Source: Oceanobacillus sp. Castelsardo (lineage in GTDB: Bacteria; Bacillota; Bacilli; Bacillales; Amphibacillaceae). From it: DNA of 64,000 nt. Below, one piece after another: positions 8,066 through 15,939 of the stretch; the first letter of the stretch is position 1; each line of letters starts with the position of its first letter. The notes beneath the pieces are model-generated. The model ran no database searches, was not told the origin of the DNA, and saw only the letters and a program-made list of their open reading frames with translations. Made by a program: the position numbers and the translations under genes. The stretch spans positions 1,912 to 65,911 of the forward strand of contig NZ_LYCS01000005.1 in NCBI RefSeq assembly GCF_001659985.1, given 5' to 3'.

Positions 8066-9259
8066 ATGAAGAATACATCTTTAATACAAGAGGAAAAAAG
8101 AGCGACTCTATTATTTATGTGGTTATTTTATATTGTATTCTTTTTGTATGATATATTTTACTTTAATTTTTACCCCTTATTTCCTTGGATTTCAGAAGTT
8201 ATACCAGATACTGTATGGTATTATCTAAATTACATAAAATATATTTTTATACTCTGCATTATTCCCATTTCCGTCTATTTAATTAAAAAGGAAAAACCTG
8301 AAAAGGTAAAATATATTATCGTTATCACGTATATAATTACTAACCTAGTAACTGATATTTATTATTATTTTGGTAGTGCAGATACTTATTCTAGTGGAAA
8401 TTTAGTAGAGTTAGTTATTATTTTGTTTTCACCTGTATTTATTAATAAACGATTTTATTATCTTGTTGCATGGGGATTAATATTAAAATACGTATTGGTT
8501 GGATTAATCGTTCAAGATCTAGTCGTATTGTTCCCTGTTATTATTATCATCATAATGGACATTATTGCTTTTGTTCTGCTTCATCGGTTCTTAAGCTACG
8601 TAAGGGCACTAAAAGTTTCCTTCGACGAACAATTAGCAGGGATTGTAAAAGGCGTAATTGCAACACTAGAGTTAAAAGATCCGTATACTCGTGGACATAG
8701 TGAGCGTGTAGCAGAATATGCAGTAAGTTTAGCAAAGGCTGCAGGTAAAGTTAAAACATCTGATTTAAATCATTTTTATTATGCATGCCTATTACATGAT
8801 ATTGGAAAAGTGAATATACCAGACTCTATTTTGACAAAATCTGGTAAACTAACAGATGAAGAATATGAGGTCATTAAAACCCATCCGGTTGTGGGAGCAA
8901 AAGCAATTGAGGATGTGGAAGGAATTGCTGATAATATTGCAGTAGTTTATCATCACCACGAAAGATGGGATGGTAAGGGGTATCCAGACGGACTTGTGGG
9001 TGAAGAAACACCTCTTGTTGCTAGAATCACAGCGATTGCAGATGCCTTTGATGCAATGACTTCCACAAGGTCCTATCGACCAGCACTTCCTTTTGAAGAA
9101 GCTTATAAACGGGTTCTCGATGGAAGTGGGACACAATTTGATCCGGAATTAGTAGAATCCTTTAAAAATGTGTATCCGGATTGGATAACAATCTCTAAAA
9201 AGTATTGTAAAAATCAAATGGTAAAGGAGGGGAGCAAAAATGAAAATCCGCAAACTTAA
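8066..9259 (+). CDS. Membrane-bound HD-GYP domain protein, probable c-di-GMP phosphodiesterase
   Basis: A 397-residue protein with about six hydrophobic helices in residues 13-172, then a cytoplasmic HD-GYP domain (about 187-390). The metal-binding HD pair is in LLHDIGK (244-245), and the signature HHERWDGKGYPDG is complete (297-309). HD-GYP domains hydrolyse c-di-GMP to GMP or pGpG. With the GGDEF gene immediately upstream, the locus encodes both synthesis and breakdown. Its last 20 bases overlap the start of a 22-codon peptide gene in another frame, which suggests coupled translation. Confidence 0.87.
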   Translation: MKNTSLIQEEKRATLLFMWLFYIVFFLYDIFYFNFYPLFPWISEVIPDTVWYYLNYIKYIFILCIIPISVYLIKKEKPEKVKYIIVITYIITNLVTDIYYYFGSADTYSSGNLVELVIILFSPVFINKRFYYLVAWGLILKYVLVGLIVQDLVVLFPVIIIIIMDIIAFVLLHRFLSYVRALKVSFDEQLAGIVKGVIATLELKDPYTRGHSERVAEYAVSLAKAAGKVKTSDLNHFYYACLLHDIGKVNIPDSILTKSGKLTDEEYEVIKTHPVVGAKAIEDVEGIADNIAVVYHHHERWDGKGYPDGLVGEETPLVARITAIADAFDAMTSTRSYRPALPFEEAYKRVLDGSGTQFDPELVESFKNVYPDWITISKKYCKNQMVKEGSKNENPQT

Positions 9260-9308
9260 AAAAGTGAAAGCAACATGTTGGTGGTGTTTCCTAGTACCAA
9301 AGTTTTAA
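9240..9308 (+). CDS. 22-residue Cys/Trp-rich peptide, candidate RiPP precursor or signal peptide
   Basis: A short ORF too small for normal gene calling but with one of the best ribosome sites in the region: AAAGGAGGGG, with the ATG about 9 bases after GGAGG. It encodes a basic N-terminal half (MKIRKLKKVK) and a C-terminal CWWCFLVPKF. It overlaps the end of the HD-GYP gene by 20 bp. A perfect hairpin follows, then a membrane protease gene with a PqqD-like N-terminus. Small gene, hairpin, then processing enzyme is the usual order in peptide-pheromone and RiPP loci. I do not recognise the peptide family; translation is inferred from the ribosome site and context only. Confidence 0.6.
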   Translation: MKIRKLKKVKATCWWCFLVPKF

Positions 9309-9322
9309 GTGGTACTACATAT

Positions 9323-9346
9323 AGGATGCTAGAATCGTAGCATCCT
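9323..9346 (+). terminator. Intercistronic hairpin between peptide and protease genes
   Basis: Perfect 9-bp stem AGGATGCTA / TAGCATCCT with a 6-base loop, followed by ATTATTATTTCT. It is probably a leaky terminator or stabiliser that keeps peptide expression above protease expression. Confidence 0.6.
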
Positions 9347-9379
9347 ATTATTATTTCTAAAAAAGTGGTGGTGAAAAGT

Positions 9380-10576
9380 TTGAAATTAACTTTACAATCG
9401 CAAATCACTCTATATCCTTTATCCATTCAAAAAGATAAGAAGAACTATATCGTGGAAGAACCTATTTCTGGCGACTTTTTTGAAATGCCAGTCATTTGTA
9501 TTGATGCGATTGAAAGGATAAATGAGGGTCAACGATTAGGTGAAATCGAAAATGAGTTGCGCGAAAAATACCCGAACGAAAAAGTGAATATGATTGAGTT
9601 TGGCGAACAGCTAATCGAATTAGGTCTAGTTCAAAAGGTAAATGGGGAAAAAGTCAAACAAACAAAAGAAACCCAATCTTCAGGTGGATTTACATGGATC
9701 CTCCCTCAAATTGGACGTTTCTTTTTTAATCGAGTGACGAATAAAATTTATCTCATTTTATTATTAATCAATGTTTCGCTTTTCGTGTTGAACCCCCAAC
9801 TCTTCCCCCATTATCAAGATATATTTCTGTTCGACTCGATGATGCTCAATATCGTCACCTATATGTCTATCTCTCTATTTTTTATCATCATTCATGAATT
9901 CGGGCATATCCTTGCCATCCGTTCACACGATTTACCTACTAAATTGGATATTGGGAATAGACTTATTTTTGTCGTTTTTGAAACAGATTTAACTTCAGCT
10001 TGGAAACTGGAACCGAAGCAAAGAAATATTCTATATTTTGCCGGGATGTCTTTTGAACAAACGTTTGTTTTTATCGCACTAATGATACAACTCCTCTTTC
10101 CGGAAGCAAATGCTATTTTTATAGGAATCCTTGGTATTATCATATTCGATATATTTATTAAAACCTTGTACCAATGTTGTTTCTATATGAAAACAGATAT
10201 CTATTATTTCGTTGAAAATATGACAGGATGCTATAACTTGATGGAAAGCGGGAAGCAATTTTTGAGTAAGTGGCTGCCATTTTTAAAGAAGGATTCAAGT
10301 GATACAGAGGCATTCGAAGGAGAATACAAGATTGTACGTATGTATAGCGTATTTTATATCGCCGGCATTTTGTTAACGCTTTGCCTATTTGTCTTTTACT
10401 TTATACCACAGGCTTATTACGCTTATTCGCAAGTAATTTCTAATTTACTTAAGGACACAACACCAGCCGCATTTTGGGATGCCGTAGCCTTTCTCGGACA
10501 AACAGTGCTTTTACTAACTTTATTTCTATTGAGACGGAGGGGACAGTCCCGCGTCCCATTTTCTGGTAAAGAATAA
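9380..10576 (+). CDS. M50-like intramembrane zinc protease with PqqD-like N-terminal domain
   Basis: About 398 residues. Residues about 10-90 look like a PqqD/RiPP-recognition winged helix (ISGDFFEMPVICIDAIERI ... LIELGLVQ). After a linker come about six membrane helices. The second carries the zinc motif HEFGH (172-176 from this start), and a conserved Asp in YMKTDIYYF is the likely third ligand. This matches the 'peptide zinc metalloprotease' branch of M50, as in B. subtilis YydH. I chose TTG 9380 because GGTGGTGA lies just upstream; GTGs at 9365-9371 overlap that site. The final residues (RRRGQSRVPF) are encoded by a REP palindrome inserted in the 3' end. Likely job: cleaving or exporting the adjacent peptide; inferred. 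Confidence 0.72.
   Translation: MKLTLQSQITLYPLSIQKDKKNYIVEEPISGDFFEMPVICIDAIERINEGQRLGEIENELREKYPNEKVNMIEFGEQLIELGLVQKVNGEKVKQTKETQSSGGFTWILPQIGRFFFNRVTNKIYLILLLINVSLFVLNPQLFPHYQDIFLFDSMMLNIVTYMSISLFFIIIHEFGHILAIRSHDLPTKLDIGNRLIFVVFETDLTSAWKLEPKQRNILYFAGMSFEQTFVFIALMIQLLFPEANAIFIGILGIIIFDIFIKTLYQCCFYMKTDIYYFVENMTGCYNLMESGKQFLSKWLPFLKKDSSDTEAFEGEYKIVRMYSVFYIAGILLTLCLFVFYFIPQAYYAYSQVISNLLKDTTPAAFWDAVAFLGQTVLLLTLFLLRRRGQSRVPFSGKE
10531..10558. repeat. REP-like palindrome inside the 3' end of the M50 gene
   Basis: GAGACGGAGGGGACAGTCCC followed by GCGTCCC belongs to the dispersed GGGACAGGTCCC family. It is translated as the last residues of the protease before GKE and the stop. Confidence 0.75.
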
Positions 10577-10617
10577 ATAGATTGATAAAATGATGGAAAA
10601 TACTGGAGGCGTTATTC

Positions 10618-11184
10618 TTGAGACCTAATCTGACAAAAGAAATTAGCATTAAAGAATTCAAGGATTATTATTGGTTGAAGGAAGAATTACAAACATTTTG
10701 CAGGGAGAATCGAATTAGTCCATCCGGTTCAAAAATAGAGATTGCCAACCGAATTGAAACATTTCTTCGGACAGGAGAAATTAAGAAACCAATTAGAACA
10801 TCAAGAATAAACAAAAAGATGGAACCGAAATCCGAACTAAGCCTTGATACAGTCATTACAGAAAGCCACCGTTGTAGCCAGGATGTAAGAGCGTTTTTTA
10901 AGACAGTTATCCCGAAGTTTCATTTTTCCACCTATATACAAAATTACTTTAAAAATAATGTTGGAAAAACATATCGTGATGCTGTAAATGCTTGGTATGA
11001 GGAAGAAAAGCGAAAAAAAGATCCCTCATATAAGAAAAGTATTGCTCCTCAATTTGAATACAACCAATTCATTCGTGATTTTTTTGCAGACCCAAAAAAT
11101 CAAGGTAAGAGCCAAAACGAAGCGATTAAAGCCTGGAACAATATCAAAAAGCTTCCTGGAAGTAATAAATATATTCCCGAATAA
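10618..11184 (+). CDS. SAP-domain-containing protein
   Basis: 188 residues, TTG start with GGAGG 8 bases upstream. The N-terminal 50 residues form a SAP-type helix-turn-helix (LKEELQTFCRENRISPSGSK ... IANRIETFL), a fold used for nucleic-acid binding. The C-terminal part repeats a short pattern twice (FSTYIQNYFKNNVGKTYRDAVNAW and FNQFIRDFF-type ... GKSQNEAIKAW), which resembles a DUF conserved in Bacilli. It is soluble and basic. It may be cotranscribed with the upstream protease (41-bp gap). Exact role unknown. Confidence 0.65.
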   Translation: MRPNLTKEISIKEFKDYYWLKEELQTFCRENRISPSGSKIEIANRIETFLRTGEIKKPIRTSRINKKMEPKSELSLDTVITESHRCSQDVRAFFKTVIPKFHFSTYIQNYFKNNVGKTYRDAVNAWYEEEKRKKDPSYKKSIAPQFEYNQFIRDFFADPKNQGKSQNEAIKAWNNIKKLPGSNKYIPE

Positions 11185-11272
11185 TATTTTTCATCAACAC
11201 TGTATTCCACATTCAAAGTTTGTATCCAGAAGTTTTTCTATATTAAATCTAAAGTTTTTTAGGAGGTCAAAT

Positions 11273-12268
11273 ATGAACTTTTTAGAATTGCCAAAAATAG
11301 AACTTCACTGCCATTTGGATGGAAGTCTTAGGGCTGAAACTATTATCGATATTGCCAAGAAAGAAGGGATTCAGCTCCCCTCTTTTAATAAGGAGGGATT
11401 AGAAGAGAGGCTGATAGCTCCATTAGAATGCGAATCTCTAGATGAGTATTTAGAAAGATTTTCTCTTCCAAATTTAGTCATGCAGTCCAAGGAAAGCTTA
11501 AGAAGAATAACCTTTGAGCTATTTGAGGATGCAGCAAGGGAAAATGTAAAATATTTAGAAGTTAGATTTGCCCCATTACTTCACACCTTAAAGGGTCTTG
11601 ATGTGGAAGAAGTCATTCAAGCTATTATCGAGGGGATGAGGGAAGCTGAAAGTTGTTACGAAATAAAAGGAAATATAATCCTCTGTTGTATGAGGACGAT
11701 GTCTGTAGATCGCGCATTTGAGGTAGTTGAAAAGGGCAAACAGTTCCTTGGAAAAGGTGTGGTGGCCATTGACCTATGTGCATCAGAGGAAGAAGGCTTT
11801 TGTCACAGTTTCATAGATCCGATTCGCTTAGCTAAAGAATATGGCTACAGAGTCACTATTCATGCTGGTGAAGCAGGGATTGGTAGGAACGTTCTAGAAG
11901 CCGTTGAACTGTTGGGTGCTGAAAGGATAGGACACGGAGTATTTATTAAAGATTGTATTGAGGCTTATGAAATCGTGAAGGAAAAACAAATAGTACTTGA
12001 AATGTGTCCGACAAGTAATATCCAAACAAAAGCTGTTCATCATTATTCGGAACATCCAATTTATAAGTTTCATCAAGACGGAATAAAAGTGACGATTAAT
12101 ACGGATAACAGAACCGTCTCCAATACTACAATGGAAAAAGAAATCTATTTGGTTAACAATGAATTTAATCTAGGTGAGGAAGATTACCGGCAAATTTATT
12201 TAAATAGTGTAGAAGCATCCTTTGCCGACCATGAAACTAAGAACTGGTGTCTGACTTTTTTGAGTTAG
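11273..12268 (+). CDS. add: Adenosine deaminase
   Basis: 331 residues, typical of bacterial adenosine deaminase, which converts (deoxy)adenosine to (deoxy)inosine and ammonia in purine salvage. Metal and catalytic motifs are all present: HCHLDGSLR near the N-terminus (zinc histidines), HAGEAG (zinc His plus catalytic Glu), ERIGHG and INTDN (zinc Asp). The frame is open far upstream, but an excellent AGGAGG lies 6 bases before the ATG at 11273 and the protein aligns from there. Related adenine deaminases share these motifs, so adenine cannot be fully excluded. Confidence 0.88.
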   Translation: MNFLELPKIELHCHLDGSLRAETIIDIAKKEGIQLPSFNKEGLEERLIAPLECESLDEYLERFSLPNLVMQSKESLRRITFELFEDAARENVKYLEVRFAPLLHTLKGLDVEEVIQAIIEGMREAESCYEIKGNIILCCMRTMSVDRAFEVVEKGKQFLGKGVVAIDLCASEEEGFCHSFIDPIRLAKEYGYRVTIHAGEAGIGRNVLEAVELLGAERIGHGVFIKDCIEAYEIVKEKQIVLEMCPTSNIQTKAVHHYSEHPIYKFHQDGIKVTINTDNRTVSNTTMEKEIYLVNNEFNLGEEDYRQIYLNSVEASFADHETKNWCLTFLS

Positions 12269-12345
12269 TCTTAACGGAGGATGACAAACCTCCCCTTCCC
12301 AAATGACAGAAAATATGATAGTATCTGATTAAATCAAATAACGTG

Positions 12346-12429
12346 ACCACAAGGGGAGCGAAAGCTGAGAGGGAACAATTTGTTCTTACCCTTTGAACCT
12401 GTTAGTTAATTCTAGCGTAGGGATGTGGT
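12346..12429 (+). ncRNA. TPP riboswitch (THI element)
   Basis: Canonical segments in order: closing arms ACCACA (12346-12351) and TGTGGT (12424-12429), GGGGAGC, GCTGAGAGGG, CCCTTTGAACCTG, and AGCGTAGGGA. It is directly upstream of a ThiT-type thiamine transporter, its expected target. Confidence 0.93.
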
Positions 12430-12485
12430 GAATAGTTTACTAGTTATTTTATGTGCAATCTATCTAGTAGGCTAGGTAACTATGT

Positions 12486-12527
12486 CTTCCTTTTGGTGCG
12501 TTAAAACACAATGAGGAGGCTTTTTTT
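12486..12527 (+). promoter_or_regulatory. TPP riboswitch expression platform: hairpin covering the ribosome site, followed by T7
   Basis: CTTCCTTTTGGTG (12486-12498) can pair with CACAATGAGGAGG (12507-12519), which contains the ribosome site of thiT. Seven Ts follow directly before the ATG. The same hairpin could therefore terminate transcription and hide the ribosome site when TPP is bound. Confidence 0.6.
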
Positions 12528-13124
12528 ATGAAAAAATTAGGTTTACAGACGCTAATTGAGGTGGCCATTTTTGCAGCACTTGCTCTCGTGCTCGATTTAT
12601 TGCCATCACTCCGTATTGGTCCATCCATCTCGATTTCCTTTGCCATGGTGCCGATATTCATCATCGCATTCCGCAGAGGATTCCTAGCAGCAATTATTAG
12701 TGGGTTCCTATGGGGACTACTACAAATTGCTATTGGAGAAGCATGGATTTTAACACCATTACAAGCATTTATCGAGTATTTCATAGCATTTGCATGTGTT
12801 GGTTTTGCAGGACTATTTATCAAACCTATAAAAAATAACTTAAGGAGCAAAAATAGGAGTAGGGCAATGACATGGATTGTTGTCGCAACATTTGTAGGGG
12901 GATTTGCCCGTTACTTCTGGCATTTCCTTGCAGGTATCGTTTTCTTCAGCGAATATGCAATTGAAGCAGGACAGGCACCGGTTATTTATTCTTTAATTAT
13001 GAACGGAATCACTTACATCTCTTCTGCTATCGCATGTTCTATTGTATTAGTTTTAGTGCTCTCTAAAGGTTCTAGATTGATTACATCTGTGGGTAGAGAG
13101 AATAACAATAAACGAGCAGCATGA
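12528..13124 (+). CDS. thiT: Thiamine transporter ThiT, ECF S component
   Basis: A 198-residue integral membrane protein with about six helices, matching the ThiT/YuaJ family: LGLQTLIEVAIFAALALVLDLLPSL at the N-terminus and an aromatic-rich GGFARYFWHFLAG segment of the thiamine pocket. It works with the shared energising module of an ECF transporter, whose genes are not in this window. It is regulated by the TPP riboswitch upstream. The ATG follows GAGGAGGC and seven Ts. The stop TGA is the first part of a REP palindrome. Confidence 0.92.
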   Translation: MKKLGLQTLIEVAIFAALALVLDLLPSLRIGPSISISFAMVPIFIIAFRRGFLAAIISGFLWGLLQIAIGEAWILTPLQAFIEYFIAFACVGFAGLFIKPIKNNLRSKNRSRAMTWIVVATFVGGFARYFWHFLAGIVFFSEYAIEAGQAPVIYSLIMNGITYISSAIACSIVLVLVLSKGSRLITSVGRENNNKRAA

Positions 13125-13149
13125 GCCGTGGGGACAGTCCCCATGGCTC
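13123..13149. repeat. REP-like palindrome overlapping the thiT stop codon
   Basis: GAGCCGTGGGGAC, one base, GTCCCCATGGCTC: a 13-bp stem with one wobble. Its first bases GA belong to the thiT stop TGA. It also lies directly against the stop of the convergent acetate permease gene. Confidence 0.85.
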
Positions 13150-13150
13150 T

Positions 13151-14680
13151 CTATTCCCTATTCCCAATATGGGCTTTTACTTTTACTTCTGCATAACGTT
13201 TGAGATCCTGTTCTTTGGAGAAAATCGTACCAAGGTACCCTCCAAGAAATCCTAATGGCACACTAACTAGTGCTGGGTTTTCTAATGGGAAAATTGGGTT
13301 TCCAACAAATAACGCAGCTCCCGCTTCTGGTGCGAAAACACTGGGACTCATTGATACTAAGACCAATGCGGAGATTAGTCCGAATAATACTGCGGAGATT
13401 GCACCTGTCGTATTAAACCGCTTCCAATAAATCGTATAAAGAATGACAGGTAAATTGGCACTAGCTGCAATACAAAAGGCAAGAGAAACAAGGAATGCAA
13501 CATTAAGGGTTTGCGCGCCTAAGGCTAAAATAATCGATAACACCGACACCGCTAACGACGCATAACGTGCAGCCAGCATTTGCTCCCGGTCCGTTACTTT
13601 CCCCTTTTTTATTATTTGACCGTAAATATCATGGGCAAAAGCGGAAGCTCCAGATAATACTAGACCCGCCACAACGGCTAGAATGGTAGCAAATGCTACG
13701 GCAGATATGAAGGCGAATAAAATGTTCCCTCCGATTGCTTCTGCAAGTAGCGGTGCCGCCATATTTCCACCAGGGTTAGCCGCAAGAATTTCACTTTGCC
13801 CAACATAAATAGCAGCTCCAAAGCCTAAAAATAACGTAAGAATATAAAAGATGCCAATCGTCCAGGTCGCCGTAATAACTGAGCTTCTAGCTGTTTTCGC
13901 ATCTTTTACCGTAAAGAAACGCATCAAAATATGTGGTAAACCGGCTGTACCAAGAACAAGAGCAATCATTAAAGAGATTGTTCCCAATGGATCATCGTAT
14001 TTTAATCCCGGTTCTAAATAAGCTGCACCATGACTTGTAGCAGTTTTTACTTCGGTAAACATGGCGGCTATATTAAAATCAAATTTCCAAAGGACAAGAA
14101 ATGCCATAATGACCATTCCCGCCATTAACAGGACAGCTTTTGTAATCTGTACCCAGCTCGTCGCAATCATTCCTCCAAAAAGCACGTAAATAGTCATCAT
14201 GACACCTACAATTAAGACGGCAATCCAATAATCAATTTCAAATAATAATTGAATAAGTGCCCCTGCACCAACAAGTTGCGCAATCATATAAAACAAAACG
14301 ATTGTAATCGTACTAAGCGCAGCCGCACCCCTAATCTTTTTTGAATCAAAGCGCGAATTTATCATATCAGCAAGTGTATATTTCCCTAAATTACGTAAAG
14401 GCTCCGCTACTAAAAACAAAACAACTAAATAAGCGATTAAAAATCCAATACTATAAAAGAATCCATCAAAGCCGTTTAACGCAATCGCCCCAGCTATTCC
14501 GAGAAAGGAGGCAGCTGATAAGTAGTCACCGGCGATGGCTAATCCATTTTGCCAACCAGTCAATCCTCCACCAGCTGTATAGAAGTCGCCAGTGGATTTA
14601 GTATTCTTTGCAGCATAATACGTAATCACTAAAGTTAGAATAACGATAGCAAGGAAAAGGGTGATAACTATTGGGTCCAT
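13151..14680 (-). CDS. actP: Cation/acetate symporter (SSS family)
   Basis: 509 residues with about 13 membrane helices, typical of ActP/YwcA. The family signature is clear near the N-terminus (FYTAGGGLTGWQNGLAIAGD), followed by the sodium-site region LSAASFLGIAG. It imports acetate or short monocarboxylates with Na+. Its ATG overlaps the stop codon of the upstream DUF485 gene (TAATG), so the two are translationally coupled, the same arrangement as yjcH-actP in E. coli and ywcB-ywcA in B. subtilis. Confidence 0.9.
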   Translation of the reverse strand: MDPIVITLFLAIVILTLVITYYAAKNTKSTGDFYTAGGGLTGWQNGLAIAGDYLSAASFLGIAGAIALNGFDGFFYSIGFLIAYLVVLFLVAEPLRNLGKYTLADMINSRFDSKKIRGAAALSTITIVLFYMIAQLVGAGALIQLLFEIDYWIAVLIVGVMMTIYVLFGGMIATSWVQITKAVLLMAGMVIMAFLVLWKFDFNIAAMFTEVKTATSHGAAYLEPGLKYDDPLGTISLMIALVLGTAGLPHILMRFFTVKDAKTARSSVITATWTIGIFYILTLFLGFGAAIYVGQSEILAANPGGNMAAPLLAEAIGGNILFAFISAVAFATILAVVAGLVLSGASAFAHDIYGQIIKKGKVTDREQMLAARYASLAVSVLSIILALGAQTLNVAFLVSLAFCIAASANLPVILYTIYWKRFNTTGAISAVLFGLISALVLVSMSPSVFAPEAGAALFVGNPIFPLENPALVSVPLGFLGGYLGTIFSKEQDLKRYAEVKVKAHIGNRE

Positions 14681-15012
14681 TAGGCATTTCCCCCTTTTTC
14701 AATTTGATCATTGATAATAGCTTTAACTTTTTCATCAAAGGAGTTTGCCTTTTTCACATAAATCGTACATAGCACCCATGTCATCACAAATTGAGCAACT
14801 GCAAATATCCAAACCCATGAAATATCACCGAATGCGGGTGTGTTCAGAAAGGTGGTGTAAGACGTACATATAGGAAGCAAAAAATAAAAGACGAGAAAAA
14901 AAACGGTCATTGGTAAAATAAATTTCCTTTTTACCTTCATAAAACTTTTAAATTGCTCACTTTCTACAATTCTTTCATAATCTACTTTATTATTTCCATG
15001 TGATTCAGCCAT
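14680..15012 (-). CDS. DUF485 membrane protein, partner of the acetate symporter
   Basis: 110 residues with two transmembrane helices (FILPMTVFFLVFYFLLPI and WIFAVAQFVMTWVLCTIYV), the hallmark of the DUF485/YjcH family encoded next to ActP. Start at ATG 15012 with GGGAGG about 7 bases upstream; the frame is open further upstream, but the family starts here. It overlaps the ActP start by one base. Its precise role in acetate uptake is not known. Confidence 0.85.
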   Translation of the reverse strand: MAESHGNNKVDYERIVESEQFKSFMKVKRKFILPMTVFFLVFYFLLPICTSYTTFLNTPAFGDISWVWIFAVAQFVMTWVLCTIYVKKANSFDEKVKAIINDQIEKGGNA

Positions 15013-15128
15013 CCAATACCTCCCTTTATTTTTAGAATAAAGCTTAAATGAAACACACTCCCTCCTCTTGAAATTAACACCACACTTATGATTTATGAAT
15101 ATTTCATTTAAAATATGATAAAGAAAAC

Positions 15129-15155
15129 GAGCCATGGGGACAGGTTCCTCGTCCC
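15129..15155. repeat. REP-like palindrome
   Basis: GAGCCATGGGGACAGG, then TTCCTC and GTCCC. A standard family member lying upstream of the DUF485 gene and beyond the terminator of the YusW-like gene. Confidence 0.8.
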
Positions 15156-15219
15156 ACTAGGTTCATTAATCCTTATTTGTTCATACTTCATAGTTACCAT
15201 AGTGCTCTAACCAAAAAAA

Positions 15220-15244
15220 CAGACAAACTACAAAAGTTTGCCTG
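15220..15244 (-). terminator. Terminator of the YusW-like lipoprotein gene
   Basis: Minus-strand arms CAGGCAAACT / AGTTTGTCTG (one wobble) followed by TTTTTTT. Confidence 0.8.
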
Positions 15245-15255
15245 TTTTTAAGTCA

Positions 15256-15810
15256 TTACTTTTTATCCTTAAATTCTATTTTTGTGGAATCTTTAAATTT
15301 AATTTCTAGCTCCATTTCCTTGTAATTTGTCTCCAGGGAAAATGCATCTAATGCTTGTTGAATAGCGTCTTCTTTACTCGTATCCTGTTTGATAGTGAGC
15401 TTTTTAACATTTGGATAAATTTCGTCAAATGCTTCTTGTCCGTTAATATGAACTCCATTAATTTCATCCTCTAAATCCGCTTCTACGTTACCGTTTTGAT
15501 TTTTTTCTAAACTTGCTTCATAATCTTTATTCCCATCATATTCAACAGATAACTCAAAATCAATATAATCTAATTCATCCATTTTAGCTTGCATATCTCC
15601 AGCTTCATTGTTATTGTCTGTTGTTGTTTCATTGGTATCATTACCGGCTTGTTCATCGACCTCATTGGTATCTTGTTCTGCGTCATTCGTAACATCGGTA
15701 TCGGTATCCTGATTAGCGTTCGTATCATTATTATTGTTATCGCCACCGCCACATGCTACTAAAGTTAAAGTTACGATGAGTATTGCTGCAAGAAATAAAA
15801 TTCTTCTCAT
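15256..15810 (-). CDS. YusW-like lipoprotein
   Basis: 184 residues with a signal peptide ending in the lipobox LVAC (Cys20). A low-complexity Asn/Asp/Thr-rich linker (about residues 21-72) is followed by a compact C-terminal domain starting at DELDYIDFELSVEYDG, which resembles B. subtilis YusW. It should be tethered to the outer membrane face. The function of the family is unknown. Good ribosome site (GGAGGC). A terminator follows directly. Confidence 0.72.
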   Translation of the reverse strand: MRRILFLAAILIVTLTLVACGGGDNNNNDTNANQDTDTDVTNDAEQDTNEVDEQAGNDTNETTTDNNNEAGDMQAKMDELDYIDFELSVEYDGNKDYEASLEKNQNGNVEADLEDEINGVHINGQEAFDEIYPNVKKLTIKQDTSKEDAIQQALDAFSLETNYKEMELEIKFKDSTKIEFKDKK

Positions 15811-15939
15811 ATTTTTTGCCTCCTGTTTTAATCTATATAGAGTAATCTTCCCATTTTTATCAAAAATTAACCCAAAGAAGTTCTAGATTAAAGTTAAAAG
15901 GCATAATGCCGAGGAACAGGTTGGGGGCTACACTGCATA

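Noticed and set aside
10988-11272. Long N-terminal extension of adenosine deaminase
   Set aside because: The frame is open but overlaps the SAP-domain gene, and a strong AGGAGG precedes the ATG at 11273 where family similarity begins.
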